Source of the DNA: Geothermobacter hydrogeniphilus
Lineage (GTDB): Bacteria; Desulfobacterota; Desulfuromonadia; Desulfuromonadales; Geothermobacteraceae
NCBI RefSeq assembly: GCF_002898515.1
Contig: NZ_PPFX01000009.1
Location: forward strand, 16,149-80,148
Direction of reading: 5' to 3'
DNA: 64,000 bases
The notes beneath the pieces were generated by a model, which was given only the letters and a program-made list of their open reading frames with translations, did no database searches and had not been told where the DNA came from. The position numbers were made by a program, and so were the translations under genes. Shown here piece after piece: positions 35,311-43,351 of the stretch (positions within the stretch are counted from its first letter, which is position 1; each line of letters begins with the position of its first letter).

Positions 35311-35472
35311 CCTGAATCAGTGAGCTCCGGTTGAATGGAGAGCGCAGGAACCTGGCCTGGATGAGGTTTCCAAAAACCTGAAACGCACCCATAGGTTCGC
35401 TGGTGATTATTGGAAAATTCTGACAGATCAATGGCTTGCGCTGTCCGCCGACAAGAAGTTCTCTGATTCAGG
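35311..35472. repeat. Structured 162-bp dispersed repeat, copy 1
   Basis: The ends CCTGAATCAGTGAG and CTCTGATTCAGG are inverted repeats. Inner stems include AGCGCA/TGCGCT and AGGTTT/AAACCT. The copy at 53181-53342 has the same length, with paired changes in both stems. It lies in the gap between ilvA and the kinase gene. Confidence 0.75.
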
Positions 35473-35562
35473 CATATTACCGGTTGGTATTTAAGGAAAA
35501 ATTCAGAACATGGAATGATTTTGCTCGACCACGCTCCGCCTCGAAGAACAGCAAAGAGAGAT

Positions 35563-35635
35563 TTTTCTCCGCCCGTAAAGAATGTGCCGCTACCATTCAC
35601 TTCTGAATGGCCGCCGAATCCCCGGACGGAGAAAA
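35563..35635. other. Nested inverted repeat downstream of ilvA
   Basis: TTTTCTCCGCCCG (35563-35575) pairs with CGGACGGAGAAAA (35623-35635) with one mismatch. It encloses a second hairpin, CCATTC/GAATGG (35593-35610). It starts about 50 bases after the ilvA stop and could act as a terminator or be part of a repeat. Confidence 0.5.
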
Positions 35636-35683
35636 GTGAAAAGACGGCAACACGGTTAAATGGTGGTCAGAGAATAGAACAAC

Positions 35684-37192
35684 CTACAGGAAAAGACGGT
35701 AAGCAGGATTGTTGCTTTCGTCAATGTAATGATAACCGAGATTGTCAAGAAAAGAATGGAAGGCGTCCTGCTCACCGGCAGGGATTTCCAGGCCGATCAA
35801 CACCCGGCCGTAGTCCCCCCCCTGGGTCCGATAGTGAAACAGGGAGATGTTCCAGTCGGCTCCCATCGCCGCCAGAAAGCGACTGAGGGCCCCGGGAACC
35901 TCGGGAAACCAGAAGCGATAGAGGACTTCATCCCGAACCTGGTCGGAACGGCCGCCGACCATGTAACGGACGTGGGTCTTGGCAAGTTCGTTGTCAGTCA
36001 GATCCAGACCTGAAAAACCGGCCCCGGCCAGGTCCCGGGCGAAGGAATCCCGCTCTGCAAGATCCCGCATTGAAAGGCCGACGAAAATCTGCGCCGCATC
36101 CCTTCCGGCAAGACGGTAATTGAATTCGGTGATATTGCGTTCCCCGAGGACTTCGCTGCAGAAACGCTTCAACGCTCCCGGTTGTTCCGGAATCGAGACG
36201 GCAAAAATCGCCTCCTGGTTCTCCCCGATCAGGGTTCTCTCGGCGACATACCGCAGACGTTCAAAATTCATGTTGGCGCCGGAGTTGACAGCCACCAGGG
36301 TGGCTCCCCGCAACTTCCGTTCACGCACATATTTCATCAATCCGGTCAGGGCCAGCCCACCGGCCGGCTCGACGATGGAACGGGTTGCCTGGTAGACCGC
36401 CTTGATGCCGCTGCACAATTCGTCGGTATCGACTTCGATGATTTCATCGACATACCTGCGGCAGCAGTCAAAGGTCAGGTCACCGACTTCGCGTACCGCG
36501 ACCCCGTCAGCAAAGATCCCAACCGAATCAAGAGATACCTTGCGACCGGCCTCAAGGGAGCGGGCCATGGCGGCACTGTCCACCGGCTCGACGCCGATAA
36601 CCCGGATTTCCGGTCGCAACGCCTTGATATACGCAGCCATCCCGGCAATCAGGCCGCCACCACCGACCGGCACAAAGACCGCATCAAGACGCCCCGGATT
36701 CTGCCGCAGCAGTTCATCGGCCACGGTTCCCTGGCCGGCTATGACCAGTTCATCGTCAAAGGGATGGATATAAATCCGGCCGGTTTCAGAAATAAGCTGT
36801 CGGCAGTAATCGGCTGCTTCGGAATAATTGTTGCCGTGCAGCACGACCTTACCACCAAGGCGTTCAACCGCGTCGATCTTGATCTGCGGGGTCGTGGCCG
36901 GCATCACGATCAGGGCGGAAACGCCCAGTTTTCTCGCCGAATAGGCAACCCCCTGGGCATGATTCCCGGCCGAAGCGGCAATCACTCCCCGCTCACGCTG
37001 ATGTTCGTCAAGGTGCGCCATGCGGTTGTAGGCCCCCCGCAATTTAAAGGAGAAAACCGGCTGCAGGTCTTCCCGCTTGAGCAGCACCGTGTTGCCGAGC
37101 CGCCGCGACAGTTCGGGAGCCTCATCAAGAGGAGTCTCGATGGCCGCCTCGTAAACACGCGAAGTAAGAATCTGTTTGAGAATTTTCTGCAT
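35684..37192 (-). CDS. ilvA: Threonine dehydratase, biosynthetic type
   Basis: This PLP enzyme deaminates threonine to 2-oxobutanoate at the start of isoleucine synthesis. The ATG at 37192 (GGTGA upstream) gives 502 residues; an in-frame start at 37321 would add 43 unlikely residues. The PLP Lys is in VFSFKLRGAYN near residue 57. The phosphate-binding Gly loop is PVGGGGLIAG. The C-terminal 170 residues hold two ACT-like modules (IFAVSIPEQPGALKRFCSEV, then YRFWFPEVPGALSRFLAAM), which bind isoleucine and valine in the E. coli enzyme, so feedback control is expected. It stands alone and is divergent from fumarase. Confidence 0.92.
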   Translation of the reverse strand: MQKILKQILTSRVYEAAIETPLDEAPELSRRLGNTVLLKREDLQPVFSFKLRGAYNRMAHLDEHQRERGVIAASAGNHAQGVAYSARKLGVSALIVMPATTPQIKIDAVERLGGKVVLHGNNYSEAADYCRQLISETGRIYIHPFDDELVIAGQGTVADELLRQNPGRLDAVFVPVGGGGLIAGMAAYIKALRPEIRVIGVEPVDSAAMARSLEAGRKVSLDSVGIFADGVAVREVGDLTFDCCRRYVDEIIEVDTDELCSGIKAVYQATRSIVEPAGGLALTGLMKYVRERKLRGATLVAVNSGANMNFERLRYVAERTLIGENQEAIFAVSIPEQPGALKRFCSEVLGERNITEFNYRLAGRDAAQIFVGLSMRDLAERDSFARDLAGAGFSGLDLTDNELAKTHVRYMVGGRSDQVRDEVLYRFWFPEVPGALSRFLAAMGADWNISLFHYRTQGGDYGRVLIGLEIPAGEQDAFHSFLDNLGYHYIDESNNPAYRLFL

Positions 37193-37304
37193 CACATCAC
37201 CGTCGGGAATCAGGAGTCTACAAACTATCTGAAAACACCGCGGAATGCAAAGTTTCCACCCCGATGGACCGCCTGCGGAAAGCGCTCCGGATATTTTTTG
37301 CGCT

Positions 37305-37333
37305 TTGCAATGTGTATACAATTCTTTTATACT
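37305..37333 (+). promoter_or_regulatory. Sigma70-type promoter of the fumarase gene
   Basis: TTGCAA (37305-37310) and TATACT (37328-37333) are separated by 17 bases, about 110 bases before the fumarase ATG. The leader between them and the gene carries no recognised riboswitch. Confidence 0.6.
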
Positions 37334-37443
37334 AGCGCCGCTTAACGTCGGCAGCGGTTTTTCATCCGCTGCCGTCTCTCAATGACTTTGACTCCGGGGA
37401 CTATTCACGGTTTTGAGGAGTCACCTCGCAAAGGAGAGCAGCC

Positions 37444-39066
37444 ATGCCGGATTTCTTCTATCAGGACCCCTTCCCTATTGCCAAAGATGAGACCAGCTAC
37501 TACAAGATCCCCGATTCAGAGAAGTATGTTTCGGTTGAAAAATTCGCCGGGAAAGAGGTGCTCAAGGTCGACCCCGAGGCCCTGACCGTTCTGGCCAATA
37601 CCGCCATGCGCGATGTCGCCCACCTGCTGCGCCCCGAACACAATGAAAGCGTGGCGAAGATCCTCCGGGACCCGGAAGCCTCCCGGAACGACAAGGGAGT
37701 GGCGATGGCCTTCCTGCGCAATGCCATGGTGGCCGCCCGGTTCGAGCTGCCGACCTGCCAGGACACCGGCACGGCCACCGTTGTTGCCAAGAAGGGCCAG
37801 CAGGTCTGGACCGGGGCCAATGACGAGGAGATGATATCCCGGGGCGTTTTCAAGACCTATACTGAAAACAACCTGCGCTACAGCCAGACCGTCGCCCTCG
37901 ACATGTACAGCGAGAAAAACACCGGCACCAACCTGCCGGCACAGATCGACCTCTACGCTACCGAGGGAGATGCCTACAAGTTTCTTTTCATCGCCAAGGG
38001 CGGCGGCAGCGCCAACAAGACCATGCTTTACCAGGAAACCAAGGCCCTGCTCAACCCGGAAAAGCTGGAAAAGTTCCTGGTCGAGAAGATGAAAACCCTC
38101 GGCACCGCGGCCTGCCCGCCCTACCATATCGCCTTCGTCATCGGCGGGACCTCGGCCGATGCCTGCATGAAAACCGTCAAACTGGCAACCGCCAAGTACC
38201 TCGACGGACTTCCGACCGAGGGCAATGAGCACGGTCAGGCCTTCCGTGACACCGCCCTGGAAGCGAAACTGCTGCAGGCCGCCTATGACCTCGGTATCGG
38301 CGCCCAGTTCGGCGGCAAGTACTTCGCCCACGACGTTCGTGTCATCCGTCTGCCGCGCCACGGCGCTTCCTGCCCGGTCGGCATGGCGGTCTCCTGCTCG
38401 GCCGATCGCAACATCAAGGCCAAGATCACCCGTGAGGGTCTGTTCGTCGAGCAGCTTGACCGCGATCCGGGTCGGCTGCTTCCCGAAGAAATGCGGCTTG
38501 CCAAACACGAACACGGCACCAAAATCGACCTCAACCAGCCGATGACCGAAATCCTCGCCCAACTGACCAAACTCAAAGTGGGCGACGCCCTGCTGCTCAA
38601 CGGTACCATCGTGGTCGGCCGCGACATCGCCCACGCCAAGTTCAAGGAGATTCTCGATGCCGGGAAGCCGCTGCCCGACTACCTGAAAAAACACCCGATC
38701 TACTACGCCGGCCCGGCCAAGACCCCCGAGGGTCGTCCCTCCGGTTCCTTCGGACCGACCACCGCCGGCCGCATGGACTCCTACGTCGGTCTGCTGCAGG
38801 AAAACGGCGGCTCGCTGGTGATGATCGCCAAGGGCAACCGCAGCCAGCAGGTCACCGATGCCTGCAAAAAACACGGCGGCTTCTATCTCGGCTCCATCGG
38901 TGGTCCGGCCGCCCTGCTGGCCGATCAGAACATCAAGAAAGTTGAATGCCTCGACTTCCCGGAGCTCGGCATGGAGGCGGTCTGGAAAATCGAGGTGGAG
39001 AACTTCCCCGCCTTCGTCCTGGTCGATGACAAGGGAAATGATTTTTTCAAACAACTCGGCCTGTAA
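37444..39066 (+). CDS. Fumarate hydratase, class I (iron-sulfur)
   Basis: It interconverts fumarate and malate in the TCA cycle using an oxygen-sensitive 4Fe-4S cluster. The protein has 540 residues, the length of the single-chain FumA/FumB type, with fused alpha and beta parts. AAAGGAGAG precedes the ATG. Candidate cluster Cys lie in [11 protein letters not shown] (near 106), in ACPPYH and [13 protein letters not shown]. The C-terminal part contains [16 protein letters not shown] and [13 protein letters not shown], typical of the beta region. A strong terminator follows at 39094. In anaerobic respirers of this group this is the usual main fumarase. There are no operon partners. Confidence 0.92.
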   Translation: MPDFFYQDPFPIAKDETSYYKIPDSEKYVSVEKFAGKEVLKVDPEALTVLANTAMRDVAHLLRPEHNESVAKILRDPEASRNDKGVAMAFLRNAMVAARFELPTCQDTGTATVVAKKGQQVWTGANDEEMISRGVFKTYTENNLRYSQTVALDMYSEKNTGTNLPAQIDLYATEGDAYKFLFIAKGGGSANKTMLYQETKALLNPEKLEKFLVEKMKTLGTAACPPYHIAFVIGGTSADACMKTVKLATAKYLDGLPTEGNEHGQAFRDTALEAKLLQAAYDLGIGAQFGGKYFAHDVRVIRLPRHGASCPVGMAVSCSADRNIKAKITREGLFVEQLDRDPGRLLPEEMRLAKHEHGTKIDLNQPMTEILAQLTKLKVGDALLLNGTIVVGRDIAHAKFKEILDAGKPLPDYLKKHPIYYAGPAKTPEGRPSGSFGPTTAGRMDSYVGLLQENGGSLVMIAKGNRSQQVTDACKKHGGFYLGSIGGPAALLADQNIKKVECLDFPELGMEAVWKIEVENFPAFVLVDDKGNDFFKQLGL

Positions 39067-39093
39067 CCGACCGGCAGCATCCAAAGCTGAAGC

Positions 39094-39129
39094 AGAGGGG
39101 GACAGCATTCGCTGTCCCCCTCTTTTCTT
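39094..39129 (+). terminator. Intrinsic terminator of the fumarase gene
   Basis: AGAGGGGGACAGC (39094-39106) and GCTGTCCCCCTCT (39111-39123) form a perfect 13-bp stem with a 4-base loop, followed by TTTCTTTC. Confidence 0.9.
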
Positions 39130-39195
39130 TCCCGCCATTCCGCCGGATTTTTTCTTGCCCTGCCCCCTCTTCTGGTTTAGGGTTCGGTCAAACAG

Positions 39196-39357
39196 GATGG
39201 CGTCGCAAAAACTCACCAGCAGCTGCGTTGCTGCGGTTATCTCGCTGCTTCAACGTACGTAAGTACGCATCATTGCTAGACAATCTCGTCTTGCTACCGG
39301 CGCTTTTTGCTTAGCCAACACTCCTGATGCTTTTTTGCGAAAGCATCAAACAGAATG
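39196..39357. repeat. MITE-like repeat, copy B (inverted relative to copy A)
   Basis: This 162-bp element begins GATGGCGTCGCAAAAACTC and ends with the hairpin GATGCTTTTTTGCGAAAGCATC. It matches the reverse complement of 32918-33071. It lies between fumarase and the SlyD-like gene; the SlyD promoter is therefore either inside or just after the element. Confidence 0.8.
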
Positions 39358-39387
39358 GTCAAAAGGTTCAAGAAAGGACAATTAAGT

Positions 39388-39852
39388 ATGAGCCAGGTCA
39401 AAACCGGCGATCGGGTCAAATTTCAGTTCGTCGCCAAACTCAGGGACGGCACCATCTTCGATTCTTCGGATGAATGCCACGATGACGACTGCGACTGCGG
39501 CGGTGGTCCGCTGGAATTTACCGTCGGCGATGATGAAGTTTTTCCGGCCCTGGAAAAAGCGATTCTCGGCATGCAGGTCGGCGAACAGAAAACCGTGACC
39601 CTGAGCCCCTCGGATGCCTACGGTGAACGTGATGAACGCGGCGTCATCGCCGTGCCACGAAGTGAATTCCCGGATGATTTCGAGATTGAGGAGTCGATGA
39701 TGCTCGAACTGCTCGGTGAGGACGATGAAGCCTACCCGGCCTGGGTGGCGGAAATCGGCGAGTCGACCATTTCTCTCGACACCAATCACCCTCTGGCGGG
39801 AGAAGAACTGACCTACGAACTGACCCTGGTGGAAATCAGCCAGGCCCACTGA
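39388..39852 (+). CDS. FKBP-type peptidyl-prolyl isomerase, SlyD-like
   Basis: It catalyses cis-trans isomerisation of prolyl bonds and often acts as a chaperone. The start ATG at 39388 follows AAAGGA; an in-frame ATG at 39355 lies in the repeat element. The protein has 154 residues. The FKBP core is split by the insert-in-flap arrangement of SlyD (DGTIFDSS near the start, GMQVGEQKTVTLSPSDAYGERDE in the middle, then the IF region). Unusual for the family is an Asp/Cys-rich loop, ECHDDDCDCGGG, near residue 30, which might bind metal. SlyD proteins usually have a His-rich tail, which is absent here. Cytoplasmic. Confidence 0.85.
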   Translation: MSQVKTGDRVKFQFVAKLRDGTIFDSSDECHDDDCDCGGGPLEFTVGDDEVFPALEKAILGMQVGEQKTVTLSPSDAYGERDERGVIAVPRSEFPDDFEIEESMMLELLGEDDEAYPAWVAEIGESTISLDTNHPLAGEELTYELTLVEISQAH

Positions 39853-39880
39853 CTGACAGGCCAACCGCCTGGATTGAATC

Positions 39881-39919
39881 GACAAAGGACGGATTCCATT
39901 TAGGAATCCGTCCTTTGTC
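39881..39919. terminator. Bidirectional terminator between the SlyD-like and thioesterase genes
   Basis: GACAAAGGACGGATTCC and GGAATCCGTCCTTTGTC form a perfect 17-bp stem with a 5-base loop. It ends inside the stop codon of the convergent thioesterase gene and can serve both directions. Confidence 0.85.
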
Positions 39920-40337
39920 ATTCCTGAGGCAAACCTTCCATCTGCCGCACCGCGGCAACGAATTTATCCGGCAGCCGAACCGGTTTTCTCCGAACATAAT
40001 CAAAGGCAACAAGGTTGGTCGTCCCTTCGGCGGTCACCTCGCCGTCCCGTTCGATCCGGCAGGCCATAACCATTGAGGATCTGCCCAGTTTGGAGATCCG
40101 CACTCCGATGATCAGCTCGTCACCGAGAAACATTTCCGCCCGGTACAGCACATGGGCCTCCGGCAGAATGATGCCGCAGCCGCCGATATCCATTTCGCCG
40201 AATCCGCCGAGGCGGTCGAGGTAAGCGATGCGGCCATCCTGAAAATAATTCAGGACCACGGCATTGGAAACATGGCCACCGTAATTGATGTCGGCGACCC
40301 GGACCTTGTAGGGCATGGTGAAATGAAAATCGCGCAT
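39918..40337 (-). CDS. Acyl-CoA thioesterase, hot-dog fold (4HBT family)
   Basis: It has 139 residues from the ATG at 40337, preceded by GGGAGGT; the in-frame start at 40424 would reach into mutM. The sequence MPYKVRVADINYGGHVSNAV has the Asp-x-N-x-x-G-H-x-x-N pattern of 4-hydroxybenzoyl-CoA/YbgC thioesterases, with Asp as the likely catalytic residue. The hot-dog helix follows (YFQDGRIAYLDRLGG), then strands. The true substrate is not predictable from sequence. It lies 14 bases after mutM in the same direction and is probably cotranscribed. Confidence 0.85.
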   Translation of the reverse strand: MRDFHFTMPYKVRVADINYGGHVSNAVVLNYFQDGRIAYLDRLGGFGEMDIGGCGIILPEAHVLYRAEMFLGDELIIGVRISKLGRSSMVMACRIERDGEVTAEGTTNLVAFDYVRRKPVRLPDKFVAAVRQMEGLPQE

Positions 40338-40351
40338 GGCAACCTCCCGCT

Positions 40352-41167
40352 TCAACGCTGGCAATGACGGCAGAAAAAAGTCGAACGCTGTCCAATCCTG
40401 CAGGACTGGACGTCCCCGCCGCATTCACGGCACTTTTCCCCGGCCCGCCCGTAAACCATGAGATTCTGTCTGAAATATCCGGGACGACCGTCGACCTGCT
40501 GAAAATCCTGCAGGGTGGTGCCTCCGGCGGCGATCGCCTCGGCTAAAACATCCCTGACAGCTTCCGCCAGCCGGTCATAGCGGGCCGCAGCGATGCTGCC
40601 GGCGGTGCGGTCGGGTCGAATTCCGGCCCGGAACAGGGCCTCGCTGGCATAGATATTTCCGACACCGACCACCACCTTCTGATCCATGATCAAAGACTTG
40701 ACGGCAATCTGGCGGCGACGTGACCGCTGGTGAAGATAGCGGCCGTTGAAGTCGGCAGCAAAGGGTTCGGGACCGAGTCGGGCCAGCAGCGGATGATCCG
40801 CAACCGGACCGTCACTCCAGAGAACAGCCCCGAATTTTCGCGGGTCGGTCAGACGCAGGCAGTTGCCGTCAGAAAAGAGGATATCGACATGGTCATGCCT
40901 GCCCGCCGCCAGCCCGGCGGGAATAACCCGCAGTGAACCGGACATGCCGAGATGAAGCAGCAACGTGCCGGAGGAAAAGGAAAAGATCAGGTACTTGGCG
41001 CGACGCGTTACCGCCTCCAGGGTCTGTCCAGCAAGACGTTCGGACAATTCCGGGTCGATCGGCCAACGGAGCCGGGCGGTTCGCAAGATGACATCGCAGA
41101 CTGTTTTGCCGCACAGCAATGGAGCGATGCCGCGCCTGGTGGTTTCGACTTCCGGCAGCTCAGGCAT
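40352..41167 (-). CDS. mutM: Formamidopyrimidine-DNA glycosylase
   Basis: It removes oxidised purines such as 8-oxoguanine and cuts the strand by beta,delta-elimination. The protein has 271 residues. The N-terminus PELPEVETTRRG contains the catalytic Pro2 and Glu3. A Lys lies in the beta-hairpin region. The helix-two-turn-helix contains NIYASEALFRAGI. The C-terminal zinc finger has Cys pairs CRECGG and CRHCQ. All hallmark residues are present. It is followed closely by the thioesterase gene and preceded, 32 bases away, by the NTF2-like gene. Confidence 0.94.
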   Translation of the reverse strand: MPELPEVETTRRGIAPLLCGKTVCDVILRTARLRWPIDPELSERLAGQTLEAVTRRAKYLIFSFSSGTLLLHLGMSGSLRVIPAGLAAGRHDHVDILFSDGNCLRLTDPRKFGAVLWSDGPVADHPLLARLGPEPFAADFNGRYLHQRSRRRQIAVKSLIMDQKVVVGVGNIYASEALFRAGIRPDRTAGSIAAARYDRLAEAVRDVLAEAIAAGGTTLQDFQQVDGRPGYFRQNLMVYGRAGEKCRECGGDVQSCRIGQRSTFFCRHCQR

Positions 41168-41199
41168 GACCGTTTCGTCGCCACTGAAAACAAGGGAGG

Positions 41200-41628
41200 T
41201 CAGAAGAAAAACCGGTTCGGGACACGTTCAAAATCCTTCGGCCGCAAATCTTCGGGACGGCCCTGAAAATCTTTTCGTTCGATGCGTTCACTGCCAAGAT
41301 ACTTCCAGTCTCCGGCAACCATCTCAAGCCGCACCAGTTCAAAGGATTCCTGGAACCCCGCGGCGGTTTTCAACAGCTGTTGAATCACGACCTCGGCCCC
41401 GGCATCCTGCTGCCGCTCATGAAGAACGGTCATCCGCTCGATGGTGCAGCTGCCTGCGATTTCCGCAGCGGCATAGGACAGATACTCTTCCCGGTCGGGG
41501 AACTGTTCCAGGAAAGGCGCGTCCGGATGGTAACTGTCATAGATAAATCCGAAGTTGCCCTCCCGGAAGGCCTCGACACGATCTTCAACCAGCCTGCGCG
41601 GCAGGCTGTGGCAGCCCCTCATATTCAT
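41200..41628 (-). CDS. YchJ-like NTF2-fold protein
   Basis: It has 142 residues from an ATG at 41628 (AAAGGG just upstream); Met at 41622 is equally possible, and an in-frame Met at 41676 or 41778 is less likely because it would overlap the oppC end region. The sequence LVEDRVEAFREGNFGFIYDSYHPDAPFLEQFPDREE resembles the NTF2-like domain of YchJ/UPF0225 proteins. SEC-C zinc motifs, common in that family, are absent. The fold is inferred from a short motif and the function is not known. It lies upstream of mutM in the same direction. Confidence 0.6.
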   Translation of the reverse strand: MNMRGCHSLPRRLVEDRVEAFREGNFGFIYDSYHPDAPFLEQFPDREEYLSYAAAEIAGSCTIERMTVLHERQQDAGAEVVIQQLLKTAAGFQESFELVRLEMVAGDWKYLGSERIERKDFQGRPEDLRPKDFERVPNRFFF

Positions 41629-41731
41629 CCCTTTCTCGTCACGTTCCCCCAGGCTGAGCAAAAATAAGGCGTCCATACCCACGCGGGGGAAGGACAACGC
41701 CGCAGATGGGCGTTTTGGCTCAGCCTGCTGT

Positions 41732-42577
41732 CTATTCCCGGATGCGGGGATCAAGCGCGTCGCGGATCCCCTCGCCAAGCAGATTGTAACCGAGAACCGT
41801 GATCAGAATCGCCAGCCCCGGAAAAACGGACAGCCACCAGGCGGTTCCCAGGGTCTGTTTGCCGGCAATCAGCATATTGCCCCAGGAGGGTGTCGGCGGC
41901 TGAACTCCGATACCGAGAAAAGAAAGAGCGCTTTCAGTGAGAATAGCGCCGGCCACTCCGAGGGTGGCCGAAACCAGCACCGGAGACAGTGCGTTGGGCA
42001 TGACATGGCGGAAAATGACGCGGAAATCAGAGGCTCCAAGAGCCCGGGCGGCCTGAACAAATTCACGTTCCCGCAGCGAGAGGAATTCAGCCCGCACCAG
42101 TCGCGCCACTCCCATCCAGCCGGTCAGGCCGATGATGATCATGATGTTCCAGATCGAAGGTTCCAGGAAGGCGATCACCGCCAGAATCAGAAAAAAGGAT
42201 GGGAAACAGAGCATGATGTCGACAAAACGCATGATCACCGCATCCCACCAGCCGCCGTAATACCCCGCCAGAGCTCCGAGAGCGGTGCCGATCAGCGACG
42301 CGATCCCGACCGCCACAAAACCGACCAGCAGGGAAATACGGGCACCATAGAAGATACGGGCAAGCACATCACGCCCCAGGTCATCGGTCCCGAACCAGTG
42401 ATGCAGACTCGGTCCCTGCAGACGTTCGGAGATCTGGATGGCGCCCGGCTCATAACCGGTCAGCGGCGCGACAGCGGCCATGACGAACATCGCCAGGACA
42501 ATCGCGGCCCCCAGCATCGCCATCCGATTGCGCCCCAGTCGGCGCCACATGATATCCTGAAAAAATCCATGAGCCAT
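41732..42577 (-). CDS. Peptide ABC transporter permease, OppC/DppC type
   Basis: It has 281 residues. An N-terminal membrane helix (MAMLGAAIVLAMFVMAAVAPL) is followed by the OppC-type periplasmic loop (LQGPSLHHWFGTDDLGRDVLARIFYG) and a BPD_transp_1 domain with about five helices. The EAA loop reads EFVQAARALGASDFRVIFRHVMPN, which docks to the ATPase in the family. It pairs with the OppB-type permease at 44117-45091 and the binding protein at 45119. No ATPase gene is next to them. A truncated repeat copy lies just before its start, and the MshEN and OmpA genes separate it from oppB. Confidence 0.9.
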   Translation of the reverse strand: MAHGFFQDIMWRRLGRNRMAMLGAAIVLAMFVMAAVAPLTGYEPGAIQISERLQGPSLHHWFGTDDLGRDVLARIFYGARISLLVGFVAVGIASLIGTALGALAGYYGGWWDAVIMRFVDIMLCFPSFFLILAVIAFLEPSIWNIMIIIGLTGWMGVARLVRAEFLSLREREFVQAARALGASDFRVIFRHVMPNALSPVLVSATLGVAGAILTESALSFLGIGVQPPTPSWGNMLIAGKQTLGTAWWLSVFPGLAILITVLGYNLLGEGIRDALDPRIRE

Positions 42578-42594
42578 GGTTTGTATCCGTTCAC

Positions 42595-42653
42595 GTGAAT
42601 CAGTGATTTCCTGTTGGATGGACTGTCCGCCGACAAGGTGCTCACTGATTCAG
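42595..42653. repeat. Structured dispersed repeat, shortened copy 2
   Basis: This piece keeps only the outer arms of the 162-bp element: GAATCAGTGA at the left and TCACTGATTC at the right, with the CCTGTTGG and CCGACAAGG arms inside. The middle hairpins are gone. It lies between the MshEN gene and oppC. Confidence 0.7.
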
Positions 42654-42683
42654 GATTCAGTTAAAGCAGTACCGACGGGCGGA

Positions 42684-43319
42684 CTACTTCAATTCCTCAT
42701 ATTCCCTGGGGGTCAAAATCCCCAGCGCCTTCAGCTTCTCCAGCAACGCCTGTAATTTTTCTTCGGTTGTCCGCTGCCTGACCGGCGGCGAAACCGGAGA
42801 AAACTTATGCAGAGTCTCCGTGGATTCGACCAGCACCTCGGCCTCGGCCAACTCTTCGTCCCCGTTGCCGTCGACTGCGCCATAAAATCGGTTGAGTGCG
42901 TCACGGATCGCTTCTTCGGACGCAATCGCCGGTCGAATTCTGCAACCGGTCATGAACTGCAGTGAATCTATGACCATCAGGTTGGTCGGGTCGCTCATGG
43001 CCACCAGCAGGTAAACGGTCCCGGACATCTCACCACGACGAACCGGCAGCACATTGAACTGACGCGCCTTCTCCTCGGGCAGCATAGCCACCAGTTCAGG
43101 CGGGATCTGCTCCTTCGCCAAATCGATGCGGGGACAGTTGAGTTGATCGGCCAGAAAGGAAAGCAGGCGATTTTCGCTGATATAACCGAGCTTGACCAGT
43201 GAGTTGCCAAGCCTTCCACCGAGATTGCGTTGATGAGAAAGGGCTGAATTGAGCTGGAATTCATCGATAATTCCCGCGCGAATCAGCATTTCTCCAAGTT
43301 TGAGATTCTTTTTCGGCAT
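42684..43319 (-). CDS. Stand-alone MshEN (GspE/PilB N-terminal) domain protein
   Basis: It has 211 residues from the ATG at 43319, which follows AGGAG; an in-frame ATG at 43343 is less likely. Residues about 5-60 (KLGEMLIRAGIIDEFQLNSALSHQR) and 60-145 (LGYISENRLLSFLADQL, then VAMSDPTNLMVIDSLQFMTG) match the N-terminal region of type II secretion/type IV pilus ATPases, which in some members binds c-di-GMP. The ATPase domain is absent. The C-terminus is a short helix pair ending in a coiled segment (EEKLQALLEKLKALGILT). A c-di-GMP role is possible but not shown; the partner is unknown. It lies between the oppC and OmpA genes. Confidence 0.8.
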   Translation of the reverse strand: MPKKNLKLGEMLIRAGIIDEFQLNSALSHQRNLGGRLGNSLVKLGYISENRLLSFLADQLNCPRIDLAKEQIPPELVAMLPEEKARQFNVLPVRRGEMSGTVYLLVAMSDPTNLMVIDSLQFMTGCRIRPAIASEEAIRDALNRFYGAVDGNGDEELAEAEVLVESTETLHKFSPVSPPVRQRTTEEKLQALLEKLKALGILTPREYEELK

Positions 43320-43351
43320 GCGGACGACTCCTGCGATGGGCAACAGACCCG

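Larger units (their letters stand above)
35122..35683. other. Non-coding stretch between the histidine kinase and ilvA
   Basis: This 562-base gap holds a probable kinase promoter (35229-35257), the 162-bp structured repeat (35311-35472) and a nested inverted repeat (35563-35635). A 122-codon minus-strand frame across the repeat lacks a ribosome site and is not called as a gene. Confidence 0.6.

Noticed and set aside
35232-35600. 122-codon minus-strand frame across the repeat near 35400
   Set aside because: The frame lacks a ribosome site and is shared only through the repeat; paired base changes favour an RNA or DNA structure.
37193-37443. Small gene in the ilvA-fumarase gap
   Set aside because: Only promoter-like elements and a short leader are visible; no ORF with a ribosome site other than fumarase.
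37516-39216. 566-codon minus-strand frame opposite the fumarase gene
   Set aside because: It lies entirely antisense to a well-supported fumarase, has low-complexity codon mirroring and no ribosome site or family features. High-GC codon bias keeps the frame open.
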